From NCBI RefSeq assembly GCF_025698545.1, contig NC_068576.1, forward strand, positions 52,238,390-52,302,389: a DNA stretch of 64,000 nt, written 5' to 3'. This DNA is from Gossypium raimondii. Lineage: Eukaryota; Streptophyta; Magnoliopsida; Malvales; Malvaceae. This document shows, piece after piece, positions 27,116 through 39,400 of this stretch. Both the position numbers and the translations under genes were made by a program. Every line of letters starts with the position of its first letter. Within the stretch, counting starts at the first letter, position 1. The notes beneath the pieces were generated by a model. That model was not told the origin of the DNA and did no database searches. It worked only from the letters and a program-made list of their open reading frames with translations.

Positions 27116-27499
27116 TGTAAAAATAGAATACCGGTAATGACAATATATCACAAAGAAAAGAGAAATAAAAATAAAGAACACACATATTTTTACGTGGAAA
27201 CCCTTTCGAGAAAAAGACCACGGGTAGAGGAGAAGAAAATTTACCATGTCAAATTCGAATGATTACAAGAGGAGTAGACTATGTCTATTTATATGCTTGT
27301 AAAACCATATTCTAATAGGAGTGTAGTAAGATTGAAACACCTTATTCTAATCAATATCAAATGGATGAAGTTTAATAAGGTTTAAAAAACCTTATTCTAG
27401 AATAAAATAAAAGAAGTGTAGTTCTATATGAATTTTACTTTTATTTTATTTTACCACTGTATTTCATTTAAATAAGGACTCGAGTCACTTAATTCTAAC
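27116..27499 (-). repeat. Copia 3' LTR
   Basis: Matches 45501-45884 along its length with scattered substitutions. Its last base was displaced by insertion of element X exactly at the LTR/polypurine-tract junction. Confidence 0.9.
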
Positions 27500-28978
27500 T
27501 GTCGAAACCATTTTTTGATAAAAGGTCGTCGACTTGGATTTTGAAAAACGAAAACGAATATGGGAGTCGCCACCAATCTTTTTTTGATGAGGTGTGATCG
27601 GGTCGCCTCATAAAACGGTTGTTTAATAAACGGTTTGGATTTATTAAAACAACGCTTTTGGTCTGCAAAATTCTGAAAAACGGGTTCAGGAGTCGGTTAC
27701 TCACGAGGAAGGATTAGCACCATCGATACGCCCAAAATCGATACCTAGTTGATTACTTAATGTCTTAGTGTCAAAAATTGAAAATTTTGAAAAAATTTAA
27801 AGTACGATCCTTTGTTAAAATATCATTTAATTGAAATTTTTAGAAAATAGCGTATTTCACGTCAATCGAGAAAAAAAATTATATCTCATGAGTTAGGACA
27901 CAATGTCTTAAATCCCCGAAACGAGAATAAACACCAAAAATTTTATTTATTTTAAAAGATACTTGACTATTTCGGTTTTAGAAAAGAAATCATATTCCGT
28001 AAGTTAGAACACAATCTTTTTAATTCCCGAGATTATTAAAAATTTATGCTTAAAAAGGTTCATGTATTTAGATTTTTCGAGAAAATCGAAACCTCGTAAG
28101 TTAGGGCACAACCTTTTCGAATCTCAAAATACAAAGTTTTACTTATTTTAAAGTCATAATTTATGTAACGAGTAAAATTAATGTAACACGAATTGGTAAA
28201 AATAAAACACGGGGTTAATATGCATAACAGACTAATAACAAATGCGTTAATATAAATAACAATAGTACGAGCAAAGATAAGATAAATAAAAAGGCAAGCT
28301 ATGTAACACCCCCAACCAGTATCCCTCGCCGGAACCGGGTTATGGAGCAGTACCGGAGATTACAGATCAAACAAATAGAAATCTCAAACATTTTATGTCA
28401 TCAAAACAAGTCATCAAAGCATCATTTTAATCCAAATTATAAACTCTCCAAAATAGATTTTATAACTTCATTTACAATCAAACCACAAAATAACTAATAT
28501 TTAGACACTCTATGTACATGCCGACACAAAGAAATAAACATCACCATATTTGAGTTCGGGGTCGTTGTTGGATGCTGAATCAGCGATCAAACTTAAGTAC
28601 TTAACCTGCGCACGGAAAACAAAACCGTACGCTGAGTAAAAACTCAGTGGTATTTCTATAATTTGAATATTTAAAAATAAAACAATAAAATATGTATAAT
28701 AAAATGTCAAGCACAATTGAACATTTAAAACCATACGATACTCAATTATCATCACTTGCTATATATAATAGCTTTCCACATTCAATTCATGAGTATATAA
28801 CTCGCGTATTCCATGTATTTATAACATATTTCATATTTTGTTTTCAATTCACTATCGTTTTTCACATTCTATTTTCAATTCACTATCTCATATTCTTATT
28901 CTTAGCCCATAGTAGATTTTATAGAACACACCGGATATACAGAACAAATACAGTGGTGCATTGTTATGCACTAATGAA

Positions 28979-29130
28979 CAGAGAGCACTGAAGTGCTATA
29001 CAGAGAGCATAGACGTGCTAGTAATCAGAGAGCACAACGTGCTAATAATCAGAGAGCACTGATGTGCTAATAATCAGAGAGCACAGATGTGCTAAACAGA
29101 GAGCACTGACGTGCTAAATATCAGAGAGCG
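28979..29130 (-). repeat. Hairpin tandem array of LTR F
   Basis: Six to seven units of about 22-25 bp on the plus strand begin AGAGAGCAC and end GTGCT, so each forms an AGCAC/GTGCT stem with a variable 3-5 base loop. An outer inverted pair, 28905-28927 and 29171-29194 (GCCCA, AGTAGAT and AGAAC blocks against GTTCT, ATCTACT and TGGGC), encloses the array. Confidence 0.75.
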
Positions 29131-29274
29131 CGCTAGAGTTCCTTAATGGCATGCCACTAATATCCCAGTAGTTCTAAATTCCATCTACTTGGGCACTAAA
29201 ACTGAATTTTATAATATCAAAAATAATTCAATTATCATATTTGCACAATTTCACATTTACACATATATATTCAT

Positions 29275-32084
29275 TGTAATAGCCCGATTTTAGGCCTAGT
29301 CGGAACAGTGGTTTCGGGACCACAAATCCGACGAGAGAAAAAAAAATGTAATGGCCTGAATTTTCAGAGGTGTCGGAACGGTGATTCGAGATCACTAAAT
29401 TCGACAAATGAGTAGAAAATATTATTAATTTAGTAAGTATAAGTTAAATATGAAGTTAGGAAAATTTTGAAATAGTGAATAGTGCACTAGAAATAAATAT
29501 TAAAATAATTAGAATCGAAATGAGGTATCAAGACCTCGGGGATTTTAAACCGAGCCATAAATATTTTTATAAATATTTATGGAGTGTTAAAAAGTTAGTA
29601 TTAAAGTTTCGTTAAGAAATTTTAAAGTTCCGATAATTAATTGAACAAAAAGGACTAAATTGTAACAAATGCAAAATTTTGGGAAATGATTAAATAGCTT
29701 AAATGATAAAAGGAAGAGGGCTTAAAAGGCAAATAGACCCAAGGTCTATTTGGGCTGGACGACAGAGGCATGAAATCAGCAAGAAAGTAAGGAGAATTAA
29801 GGGCAAAATTGGAAAATTGCAAAATTTGCTTAATAAAGTTAGGACCCAAGTGGAATTATCTAGATTTCTCTTCATTTTTCTGAATTCTCATCAGCTAAAA
29901 CACCATGGAAGGGCTTCTTCAAGCTGGTTGTTCATATTTTTACTACAAGTAAGTTCAATTCTTGACTATTTCTTGAAATTTTTGTATTTTTATGACTTTT
30001 ACAACTAGGCTCACTTGTTAAATTCATTAGTTTTGATTTTATGAAAGAAGTTGAAAGTTGATATGAATATGTGCTGAAAGTATATGATGATTTAGCATGG
30101 AATTAGAGTTTTAAATTGTTCATATGCTGATTTTATCGAAAGAATTGAATAGAAAGTGAATGTTTGGGACCTAATAGTAAAAGAGTTTTAAGATAGAGTT
30201 ATATGTGGAAATTCTGAATTTCAATAGTTGTGTAACAACTTATAATGTCTAGGTAAAGTATTAATTGAGAAAATTAAATTAATTGAGGGGTTAATTGAGA
30301 AAGGACCGAATTGTATAAACTGTGAAATTTGGGGCAAAATGGAAATCTACATTTTGCACTAAAGCAGTTTTGGACAGCAGCAGTAGTGTAACTTTGAAAA
30401 ATCACAAAAAATTGTAGAGATTGAATTAGAGTATGAATAAAATATGAAATTAAAGCTTATTGAGTCTAGTTTCTTATAAAAGAAACGGTGTGAGCAATGG
30501 AATTGTAAATCATGAGATATAATAGATTTTGTGAGACAAGGTCAGAATGAATTCGGGTTCCCCTGTTCTGACTTTGGAAAATCATTAAAAATTGTAAAAA
30601 AAAATGATTATGAGTTATAATTTATATGGTTATAATCCTTAATGAGTATATTTTTAGAAGAAACAAACGAAAACATCATCTGAATTCTGTACAATGAGAT
30701 AATTAATTTTTAGTGAAGAGTGGTCGAAACTGTCAGACAGCGAAACAGGGGAAACTTTAAAGAATAAACTGTATTATTTGGCTCAACCAAAAATTCTGAA
30801 AATTTTATGCTATGAATATATGTGAGTCTAGTTTCAGGGAAAATTAACGGATCTTAATTTGGAGCTCTGTAGCTCCGGGTAAAAATAATTTAGTGACTCT
30901 GACTCGGATAAACAGCTTTGAATATACATGTTAGTGAATATTGAAATTATGGTTAATGTTGTTTAAGTGTGCTGTACACATTAAGGATGTGGAATGGAGA
31001 GGAGGAGGAGGAAAATTGGGAAATATATGAATGATTCGTGTATAAATGGTCATATGTTGATTATAACTGATAAACGATGAAATATGAATGATGCTTGTTT
31101 TTGTGCATTATTGGTCATGGTTTAAGCTCATGTGTGAAAATAAAGTTTCATAGTATGTGTGTATGGTATATTCAGTATATGATTTGGCATGAAATAATAC
31201 CATGAATGGTTTATGAATTAACACATGTTGGTAAGCCTGATATATGAATAAATGATAAAATTGAGCGGAACGCCGGATTTGAGTACTTCTGATCAAGTGA
31301 CAAAGTGATAAGTGGTAGCTTTAGCTACACTTATCTGATCAAGTGACAAGTGGAAAGTGATAAGTAATAGCTTCGGCTATACTTATCTGATCAAGTGACA
31401 AAGTGATAAGTGGCTACACTTATCTGATCAAGAAACAAAGTGATAAGTGGCTACACTTATCTGATCAGGGACAAGTGATAAGTGATCATACGTAAGACCA
31501 TAGTTATACTATGGCAAAGTGAAAGTGAAGTACTCAATTTTCCGTAACCGTTCCCTAATTTGATTAAGGATGGTAAGTGACAAATGGGCCCAAAAGAATT
31601 AAAGCAATTGGATAAGTGGTAGTGTATTTATACCAGGATGATGTTGTTATTTAAGTTAAAGTGATATCTTCATTGCAAAATTGAGAATTTCATAAATGTG
31701 TTAGTGAATGGTATAATCGATAAACGTTGAGTTAAATGGTAAATACGTATTAGTGTTAAACTTAGTGACATTGAATTGTACGTGAATTAAATGGAAATTG
31801 CTAGTGATATGATCTAAATTGTGAGCATGAGAAATTGCGAATTGAATGAAATGGAAATGAAGCATTGAATTGCATGAGTATGTGACGGGTCTCGTAGGCC
31901 CTAATTATTATGATTATAATATTTCGAGGATATATGGTGAAAAGTTATAGAAGCATGTTAATTATTTTGAAAGTTTTTATTTAGATGAAATTTTATAACT
32001 CGGTTAAATACGCTTACAAGTGTAAATGTTTTGGTGATACCTCGTACCCTATTCCGGTGTTGGATACGGGTAAGGGGTGTTACA
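29275..32084 (+). mobile_element. Solo LTR V, innermost insertion of the nest
   Basis: Begins TGTAATAGCCCG at 29275 and ends GGGGTGTTACA at 32084, flanked by perfect target duplication TTCAT (29270-29274 and 32085-32089). The 2810 bp have no coding region. It is of the same family as W (46152-48993), which lies in the opposite orientation; shared stretches include the region around 30.66-30.78 kb. The first 73 bases are followed by a second LTR-start-like sequence at 29347. Confidence 0.88.
31279..31537 (+). repeat. Hairpin tandem array of LTR V
   Basis: About five units containing TGATCAAG then GATAAGTG ... CACTTATC. The first unit pairs GATAAGTG (31307-31314) with CACTTATC (31328-31335); in the second unit GTAGC/GCTAC has become ATAGC/GCTAT. 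The array is enclosed by TTGAGTACTTC (31279-31289) and GAAGTACTCAA (31527-31537), a perfect 11-bp inverted repeat, with GGAACG (31267-31272) and CGTTCC (31549-31554) outside it. Confidence 0.8.
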
Positions 32085-33995
32085 TTCATAATATATATTT
32101 CACTTTAATTCAACCAATATAATTTCATCACATATTAAGACAATCCATTTCAATTGTAAAAAAAAAAAAACAATAATTCTCACCTCAATCACTTACCATA
32201 ACATTTAATTAAAAATACAACAATTAACAATTAGATTCAGATTATAGAAATACAAACCAGGAATTCCGAGCTATTCGACATCGACTATATTTTTCCCCTT
32301 TTTTAGTCGAGAATTCCGGTACAACGCTAGCCACGGAATTAAAAAATTAAAAATCATCAATACAACACCATCAATATCACATTAAATATATAAATTTTAC
32401 TCAATATTTGCCTAAATTCTAATTTAGTCCCTAAACCGAGACTAGCTTTTATTCTCAAAACTAATTTCATATTTTCATTCCATTCCCACTTTAAACTAAT
32501 TTAACTCTCTAATTTCACCATAAATCCCTAATTTTGAAATTCTCTCAATTTAGTCTCTATTAATTCAAAACTTATGTTTTATTTTACAAATCAACCCTTT
32601 ACTAACTTCTAACTTGAAATCCAATCAATTTAACCCTAATTCATCAATTAATTCAACATGAATAACATCTAAAATTTATTAACTTTCAATATTTCAACTT
32701 AAATCATGACATATTTTGTTCTAGAACTCCAAAAACTCAAAAATTACAAGAATAGGGACTAAATTGACTTACCAATTGAGTTTGGAACTTCAAAACCCAA
32801 AAATTCCCTTTTCTTTCTTTCTTTTCTTTCTTTCCTTTCTCCTCCTCTGTTGCGTTTGTCAATTCTCTTTCCTTCTTTTCTATTTGTTATATATATATAT
32901 ATATATATTTCTTTAGTTATGCCGTCTCAACTTTAAAAAATGGCATAATTTCCTATTTGGTCCTTTTAACTTTTCTTTAATCTTTAATTAAATTTTTATC
33001 TCTATTGCAATTTAATCCTTTTAATCAATTAACCATCGAAACGTTAAAATTTCTTAACGAAACTTTAATACTACCTAATGATACTCCGTAAATATTTATA
33101 AAAATATTTACGGCTCAGATTATAATATCGAGGTCTCGATACCTCGTTTTCGACCCAATTTACCTAATAATTTCTTTTAAATCACAAAATTCACTAATTC
33201 AAAAATATTTCTAAAATCACACTTAACTTATAATTATTAATTAATAAATTTTTTAACTTTTTCATCGAATTTAGTGATCTCAAATCACTATTCGACACTA
33301 CTAAAAATTGAATGTTTACAAGCTAATTATAAAAAGAGTAAATAAACGAATAAAACTAATAAAGTGTTTAAATAAAAATTTAAAATAAGCAAACGAATAA
33401 AAGAATGGAGATATTAAATAAAATAAATTAAAAGTGATGACAATAATAATAACAATGATAATCCAAATTTGAAAGCATAAAAGATAGAAATAAATAAGTA
33501 AATAATAAAATGACATAATGGAATAACTATATTTAAAATATTTAGATAAATAAATAAAATAAATATAATAATGCAAAACTAATTAATAATACTATTGTAA
33601 TAATAAGTAAATAAATAAAAGAAGAAGAAAATAATGATAATTAATTAATTTAATAACAATAACATAGCAAAAATGGCAAAAAAGACCAAATTGAACTTTA
33701 AAACAAAATTTTGGGGCAAATAAAAAATAAATAAAAGGATAAGGACTAAAACGGATGCGCAAATAATAAAGAGGGACCAAATGGGAAATATTCCCTATCC
33801 TCCAAAACGCACAATTCCAATATGGACTAAAATGAAACAGACACAAAAATTACGGGGTAAAATTAAAAGAAAAAAGGCAAAGAGGTCTAAATTAAAACAA
33901 CCCAAAATACGGAAGGATCAAAAGAGTAAATAACCCTTTTTACACAAAAACACGCGGATCCTCCTGGATCGGGTCGGGTCACGCGCAGGTCGACT

Positions 33996-34065
33996 CCAAA
34001 ACGACGTTGTTTTGGCGCCTGGAGCTATGGCCCAAAACGGCGCCGTTTTACAAGGCTATATAAAT
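33996..34065 (+). promoter_or_regulatory. Core promoter of LTR X with two palindromes
   Basis: A near-perfect 20-bp palindrome lies at 33996-34015 and a perfect 16-bp palindrome, AAAACGGCGCCGTTTT, at 34034-34049. The TATA box, CTATATAAAT, follows at 34056-34065. The layout suggests a retrotransposon U3 promoter with paired dyad binding sites. Confidence 0.55.
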
Positions 34066-34938
34066 CAATTTTTTTAAACTTCATTCTTGCCTTCTCTTTA
34101 AAAAAACTGAAATCCCTTCTCTTTTTTTTTTCAAAATCCTCTTCCCCCTACCCAGAAACCGGCCATCGGCCGCCGGCGACGATGCCGTCATCCACGGTGG
34201 CTAGGAAACCTAAAATGCTCCCCTTTGTCCTCCTTTTCATGAGGAACCCCGTTTTGGGGCTTAAAGCACCAAGAACTCGGTGAAAATCAGGTCAAAAGTA
34301 AAAAAAAAAGACTTTTGGTTCTCTCTTCTCACCGCCGACCGAAATAGGTAAAAACCTAACCGTTTTTTTATGTTTTATATGGATATAAAATGATTCAAAA
34401 GAAGAAAAATAAATAAGTAAACAAAAAGAGAATCAGTCCTCGTTGAAATTTTGATTGCTTTGCTTTTATTTCTCTCCCTTTTTAAAAAAATAAAAGAAAA
34501 AATAAAAGAATCTCCTAGTACAAATTTGCTATCTGATTTTAATAGCCATTTTTATAAGGTTTTTTTAATGTATTTGTTGCCACTTCTTGCAGGCAAGTGG
34601 GTGAAGCAGGTGGTGGCAGGTGCGACGCAGCAGTGGCGGTGGCAGACGTGCGGCGGCTAGGGTAGCTAGGGTTTCAGTTTTTCTAAAACCCTAGTTTGAC
34701 TTTTGTCATTTGGGTTTAAATTGTTTTGGGTATTGGGCCTATCGGGCTGGCATTGTAATTGGGTTGCTATTTATTATTTTATTGGTTTTATTTTTTTGTA
34801 CTTGGGCCCGGGCAAAATTTGGGCTTTACAGTAACAATCTCCATCTTGACACGAATTCTCAATGAACAAGTTCCTCATCGCGAACTCTCAACGAACAAGT
34901 TCTCCACCTCTTCCATAAAACCTTTTAAGGGTTTAACT

Positions 34939-35214
34939 TCAACAATGAACACTAACCAAGTCTAAGCAATGCTCAAACTTGGTTATAAGAAGTGTCTTAG
35001 TCATCATATCTGTAGGATTTTGATGAGTACTAATTTTGCTCACAACAATATCACCACAAGCAATAATATCACGAACAAAATGATACCGAACATCAATGTA
35101 TTTTGTTCTCTCATGAAACATTTGATTTTTTGTAAGGAAGATGACACTTTGACTGTCACAAAATATTGTACTGATTTGAAGGTATTCATTGAGTTCACTA
35201 AAAAGTCTATTCAA
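34939..35214 (-). pseudogene. Copia RNase H domain, C-terminal part
   Basis: The minus-strand frame reads [20 protein letters not shown], then [15 protein letters not shown] and TDMMTK. This is the canonical Copia RNase H C-terminal pattern (CDSQSA...HxRTKHIDVRYHFIR...DMxTK) and includes the catalytic Asp of CDS. It is out of frame with the upstream RT fragment, so at least one frameshift separates them. It runs to the end of pol near the polypurine tract. Confidence 0.85.
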
Positions 35215-35491
35215 CTAAATGACTTCTTTACAAGCCTCAGTACTCGCCATATACTCAGCTTCAGTGGTAGACAAAGCAACTGTAGTTTGCAAAGTGGCTT
35301 TCCAACATATTGCACAACCTCTAATTATAATGACATAATCAAGGTCTCCAGCAAAATTAGCATCAACATACCTAATGACTCCATCTCTAGTTCTTCCAAA
35401 CTATAAGCAAACATCGGTAGTACCTCGTAAGTATCTTAAAATCCACTGAACTATTTTCCAATGTTCTTTACCGGGATTAGACATGTATCTG

Positions 35492-36306
35492 CTAACTGTC
35501 TGGACGTGAACAAACCATAGCATACATGAGAGATCCTATTGCACTAGAGTATGGAACATTTGAAATGTACTCAATTTCATCATCTGATTGTGGAGACAAT
35601 GCCAATGAAAGCTTGAAATGGGCTGCTAAAGGAGTACTAACAGGCTTAGCACTCTGCATATTGAATTTGTAAATAACTTTCTCAATGTACCCCTTCAGAC
35701 TTAGGTACAATTTACATGCTTTTCTATCTCTGAGAATCTCTATACCAAGTATCTTCTTTTTTGGTCCCAAATCTTTCATCTCAAATTCTTCTCTTAGTTG
35801 GGTTTTGATCTTTTTTATCTCTCTTTTATCTTTCGCTGCTATTAACATGTCATCAACATAAAGGAGTAGATACACAAAAGAACCATCACAGTTTTTCTTA
35901 AAGTAAACACAACTGTCAAAGCTACTTCTTTTGAATCATGAGAAGTCATAAAAGAATCAAACCTCTTGTACCACTGTCTTGGTGACTGTTTCAAATCGTA
36001 AAGGGATTTTTTCAGCAAGCAAATATAGTCATCTTTTTCTGAGACTGTAAAACCCTCTGGTTGTTGCATGTAAATATCCTCCTCAAGTTCTCCCTACAAA
36101 AATATAGTTTTTACATCTAACTGCTCAAGCTCCAAATTATGCATGGCCACAATACCAAGGAAAGCTCGAATCCAACTATGCTTCACAACTGGGGAGAACA
36201 CATCTGTGAAGTTCACTGCTAGAATTTGACTGTAACTCTTTGCAACAAGCCTTGCTTTATATATGGGTTCTTCAACTCCTAGAGTCCCTTCTTTCTTTTT
36301 AAACAC
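35492..36306 (-). pseudogene. Copia reverse transcriptase, broken
   Basis: The segment at 36306-36094 has KARLVAKSYSQ and the conserved FSPVVKH block, ending in an in-frame stop. The same frame resumes at 36069 with QQPEGF and LKKSLYDLKQSPRQWYKRFD. A frameshift near 35.9 kb leads to 35875-35492 with the catalytic YVDDM box, the MKDLG-KKILGIEI block and SAIGSLMYAM. Order and motifs match Copia RT. The N-terminal part was separated from integrase by LTR insertions Y and Z. Confidence 0.9.
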
Positions 36307-36487
36307 ATATTTACAACGAACAATCTTTTTTACCTTTAGAAAGTTTTACAAGATCTCATGTTCTATTTTTGTGGAGTGATTCCATCTCCTTTTGCATAGC
36401 AAACATCCACTTTTCTGAGTCTTCACAGCTAACCGCCTCAGAATAATTAGATGGCTTTTAGTTTGTATCAATATCTTCAGCCACATT

Positions 36488-39400
36488 TGTAACAACCCGA
36501 TTTTTTACCCTAATTGGAACAGTAGTTTCGGGACCACAAATTCGAGTCCAAAAAAATAAAAAATAAAAAATATATATATATCTTACTATTATTTTCTGTG
36601 TTTATTATGCATGAATTAACATGAGTGAAATTTTCGTGAATTAATTTTATTGTTTGTGTGCTTAATTTGAGAAAATGGCTTAATCGCGTAAAATGTGAAA
36701 TTGACTACTTAATGTGTAAAGTGCTAACTTGCTAATGTCTTTATAATGTGAAGTCCTTAATAGGAAATTAGGCCATTAATTAAGATAGTGGATGGCATTA
36801 ATTTTATAATATATAGTTTTTATATTATTTATAAAGGTTATAATAATATATTATATTATAAAGTTATTATTATAAAAGACAAACAAATTTAAAAGCCATA
36901 ACCTCATCTTATTTTGACCGAAACTAAAGAAAAAAAAAGAGAAAGAAACCTAAGCTAGGTTCGGCCATTTTTGAAGCTTGATTCAAGGTTAGTTTTTATT
37001 CGGTTTTTGATAATTTTTACGTTTTTGAGATCATTGTTTTGTGTTCTTTAAAGCCCATGCTTCAATTTTGTGAATTGGTGATGATTTTGAAATTTGCCAT
37101 TGATGTTAGCTTGATGTTTTTGTGGTTTGATGAAGAAATATAAACTTTTGTTGATAGATTATTATGTTTAATTAAGTGATTTTTGATAAAAATGTGTATT
37201 AAGGATTAAATTGAGAAAAGTGTAAAATTCAAGGTTAAATGTGTGAATAAACTAAAAACATAGGCTACTAGTAGTATGGGTAGAATTCGGCCTAACAAGG
37301 ATTTAGTGAATTTTTGTGTATTTTATGTTATTTTGAAATAAGGACTAAATTGAGAAAAATGCAAACTGTTAGGGCTAAAATGCAAATTGCCATTTATATG
37401 TTCTTGAATGAAAATTTAATGAAATGTTGAATAATTAAGTTAATTTTGATATTAATTAGATTGGAAAAAAAATGGAAATCGGATTTGGATCGGGAAAAAT
37501 CGGGAGTTATCGATTAGTCGTTCCGGTCCGTTCGCGTCCGTACGAGGTAAGTTCATAAGTAAATAAATGCTGTTAAATTTGAATGTATATATGTTATATG
37601 TGCTGAATTGATCTTTAATAAATATATGTGTATATGTCGAATTGAATTTAGAGTTGGAGAACTAGTTATGAGTTTGAATCGATAGAATTACGACGTCTGA
37701 AAAGCCCCATACGAACCATAGGAATAGTTAGGATACATATGTCATGACATAGGATTCCGATATGTGTTATCGTATAAGACCACGTCTGGGACGTTGGCTT
37801 CGATTTGAGATTTATGTATAAGACCATGTCTGGGACATCGGCATTATATTTGATTTCGTGTAAGACCCTGTCTGGGACAGTGGCATCGATATTGATTACA
37901 TGTAAGACCACGTCTGGCACGTTGGCATTGTACGAGTTTTTTTTAGCTATCCAAGTATCCTATTTGATTCCGAACGGTTCAACGGGCATTCCAAGAAATA
38001 AATGAGTGTATGAATGTGCATCCGAATCAGGTATGTTTGTGGTGAATATGAATTTGAGCAATGAAAGTGAGTATGATTATGATTATTCGTTATATAATTT
38101 ATGTGAAAATGAGATGTGAATATTAGCAAGTGAACTATGAACAAATTAATCATATAAGAAATGTAGAATTGTAATTGTGTTTTTTCCATATATGATTTAG
38201 GTAAAAATGATGTGTCTATGAAATTTTGATATGAAATGTGAGTATGATTAAAATGATGATATATATGAAATATATGATAATGAATGATGTGTTATATATG
38301 CTCGTTATATGAAATAATGGTTCTATGTTTCGGACATGAGAATTATGAAACACGGAACATGGTTTTGATGTGTGAATTGTTATGGTTATTCGGGCTTGGA
38401 AGTGTATAAATAGAAATTGATATATTTTTACGAATAAACTGTAATAAATGACCTTGATTCGGTTGGTATGTAATGAAATTGTGGAAGCCTTAATCCTACG
38501 AATGAGCTAATGGTAGATATATAAATTTGAAAACACGGTTTATATGTCTATCCATAATTAAGTCTAGTGAAGTTACCTAATGTGGTTTTAAGAAATTACG
38601 ATTATGATGAATGTATATGTGGTTGAGATTTGTTAAATTCAGCTTAGTTAAATTGAATTATAAACATTATTGGAATGATTTATTTGCTTATGGCTTACTA
38701 AGCTTTCAAAGCTTACTCTGTGTGTTTTTCCTATGTTATAGAGTTTCGGAGACTTGCTCGGGTTGGAAGTCTTGGGAGATCTCATCACACTATCCAGTAT
38801 TCATTTCGGTAAATAAACGCTTTGAGATTTGGTTATGTGGCATGTATAGGCTAGTTTTGATATATTTGATTTTTTGAAATTTGTATATGTATATAGCCAT
38901 GCGAAAATGGCTTGTTCATGATGCAAATGTTGGTAATTATATTTGGTCATGTTATAAGCTTAATTGAGAGGTATGATTTATGGTAAATATGTTGTGATGT
39001 TGGTTATATGATTTGGCAATGAGAAGTGGTAAGTAGGGTATATATTCGGCTTATTAATTAACTCACTTTGGTAGCATGAAAAGTGGTATAATATGGTTTG
39101 GTAAAAAGGGGTCATTTGAATATCTATAAATGACATATTGTTTTGATGTTAAGATATGAGATAATATGTTTATCTTATAGACTGGGTGATGGAGATGTTA
39201 CGATTTATTGAGTTAAATTTGATAACCGAAAGGTTTTTTTTTCAAATTGTTGGACATTTGAGATATGAATACATATGCCTATTTAATGTTTTCTTGTAGT
39301 TCGTTTTAAAAAGGTCAAATCGTTGATTCAATGATGGTTATAAAATGTGTTATATATATAGGTAGTTATATGTTCGGTTATGGTATTTGACTATTTAGGC

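Larger units (their letters stand above)
28302..33320 (-). mobile_element. Solo LTR F, inserted in X and itself split
   Basis: The plus-strand left end is TGTAACACCC (28302) and the right end TGTTTACA (33320), with perfect target duplication AGCTA (28297-28301 and 33321-33325). Removing the insert at 29275-32084 leaves about 2.2 kb. Its 3' part (on the minus strand) resembles D, including the phrase around GATGCTGAATC, but its 5' end differs and instead carries the two-tier hairpin shared with V, W, Y and Z. It carries a hairpin array at 28979-29130. Confidence 0.88.
27500..34830 (+). mobile_element. Solo LTR X, inserted at the Copia LTR edge and itself split
   Basis: Begins TGTCGAAACC at 27500 and ends GGGCTTTACA at 34830. 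Flanking pentamers CTAAC (27495-27499) and GTAAC (34831-34835) are a target duplication with one change. Without its own insertion (28302-33320 and one AGCTA) it is about 2.3 kb, with no coding region, hence a solo LTR. A TATA box, CTATATAAAT, at 34056-34065 with two palindromes just upstream indicates + orientation and marks the U3/R boundary region. It resembles none of the other LTRs in this window, so its superfamily is unassigned. Confidence 0.85.

Noticed and set aside
28979..29130. Regular short repeats resembling a CRISPR array
   Set aside because: Repeats and spacers are too short and similar, the units are dyads, and the array lies inside a plant LTR with a readable target duplication.
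33316..33846. Long hydrophobic open frames on the minus strand in LTR X
   Set aside because: Tyr/Phe/Ile-rich translations of A-rich plus-strand sequence; they span the edge of the F insertion and have no family features.
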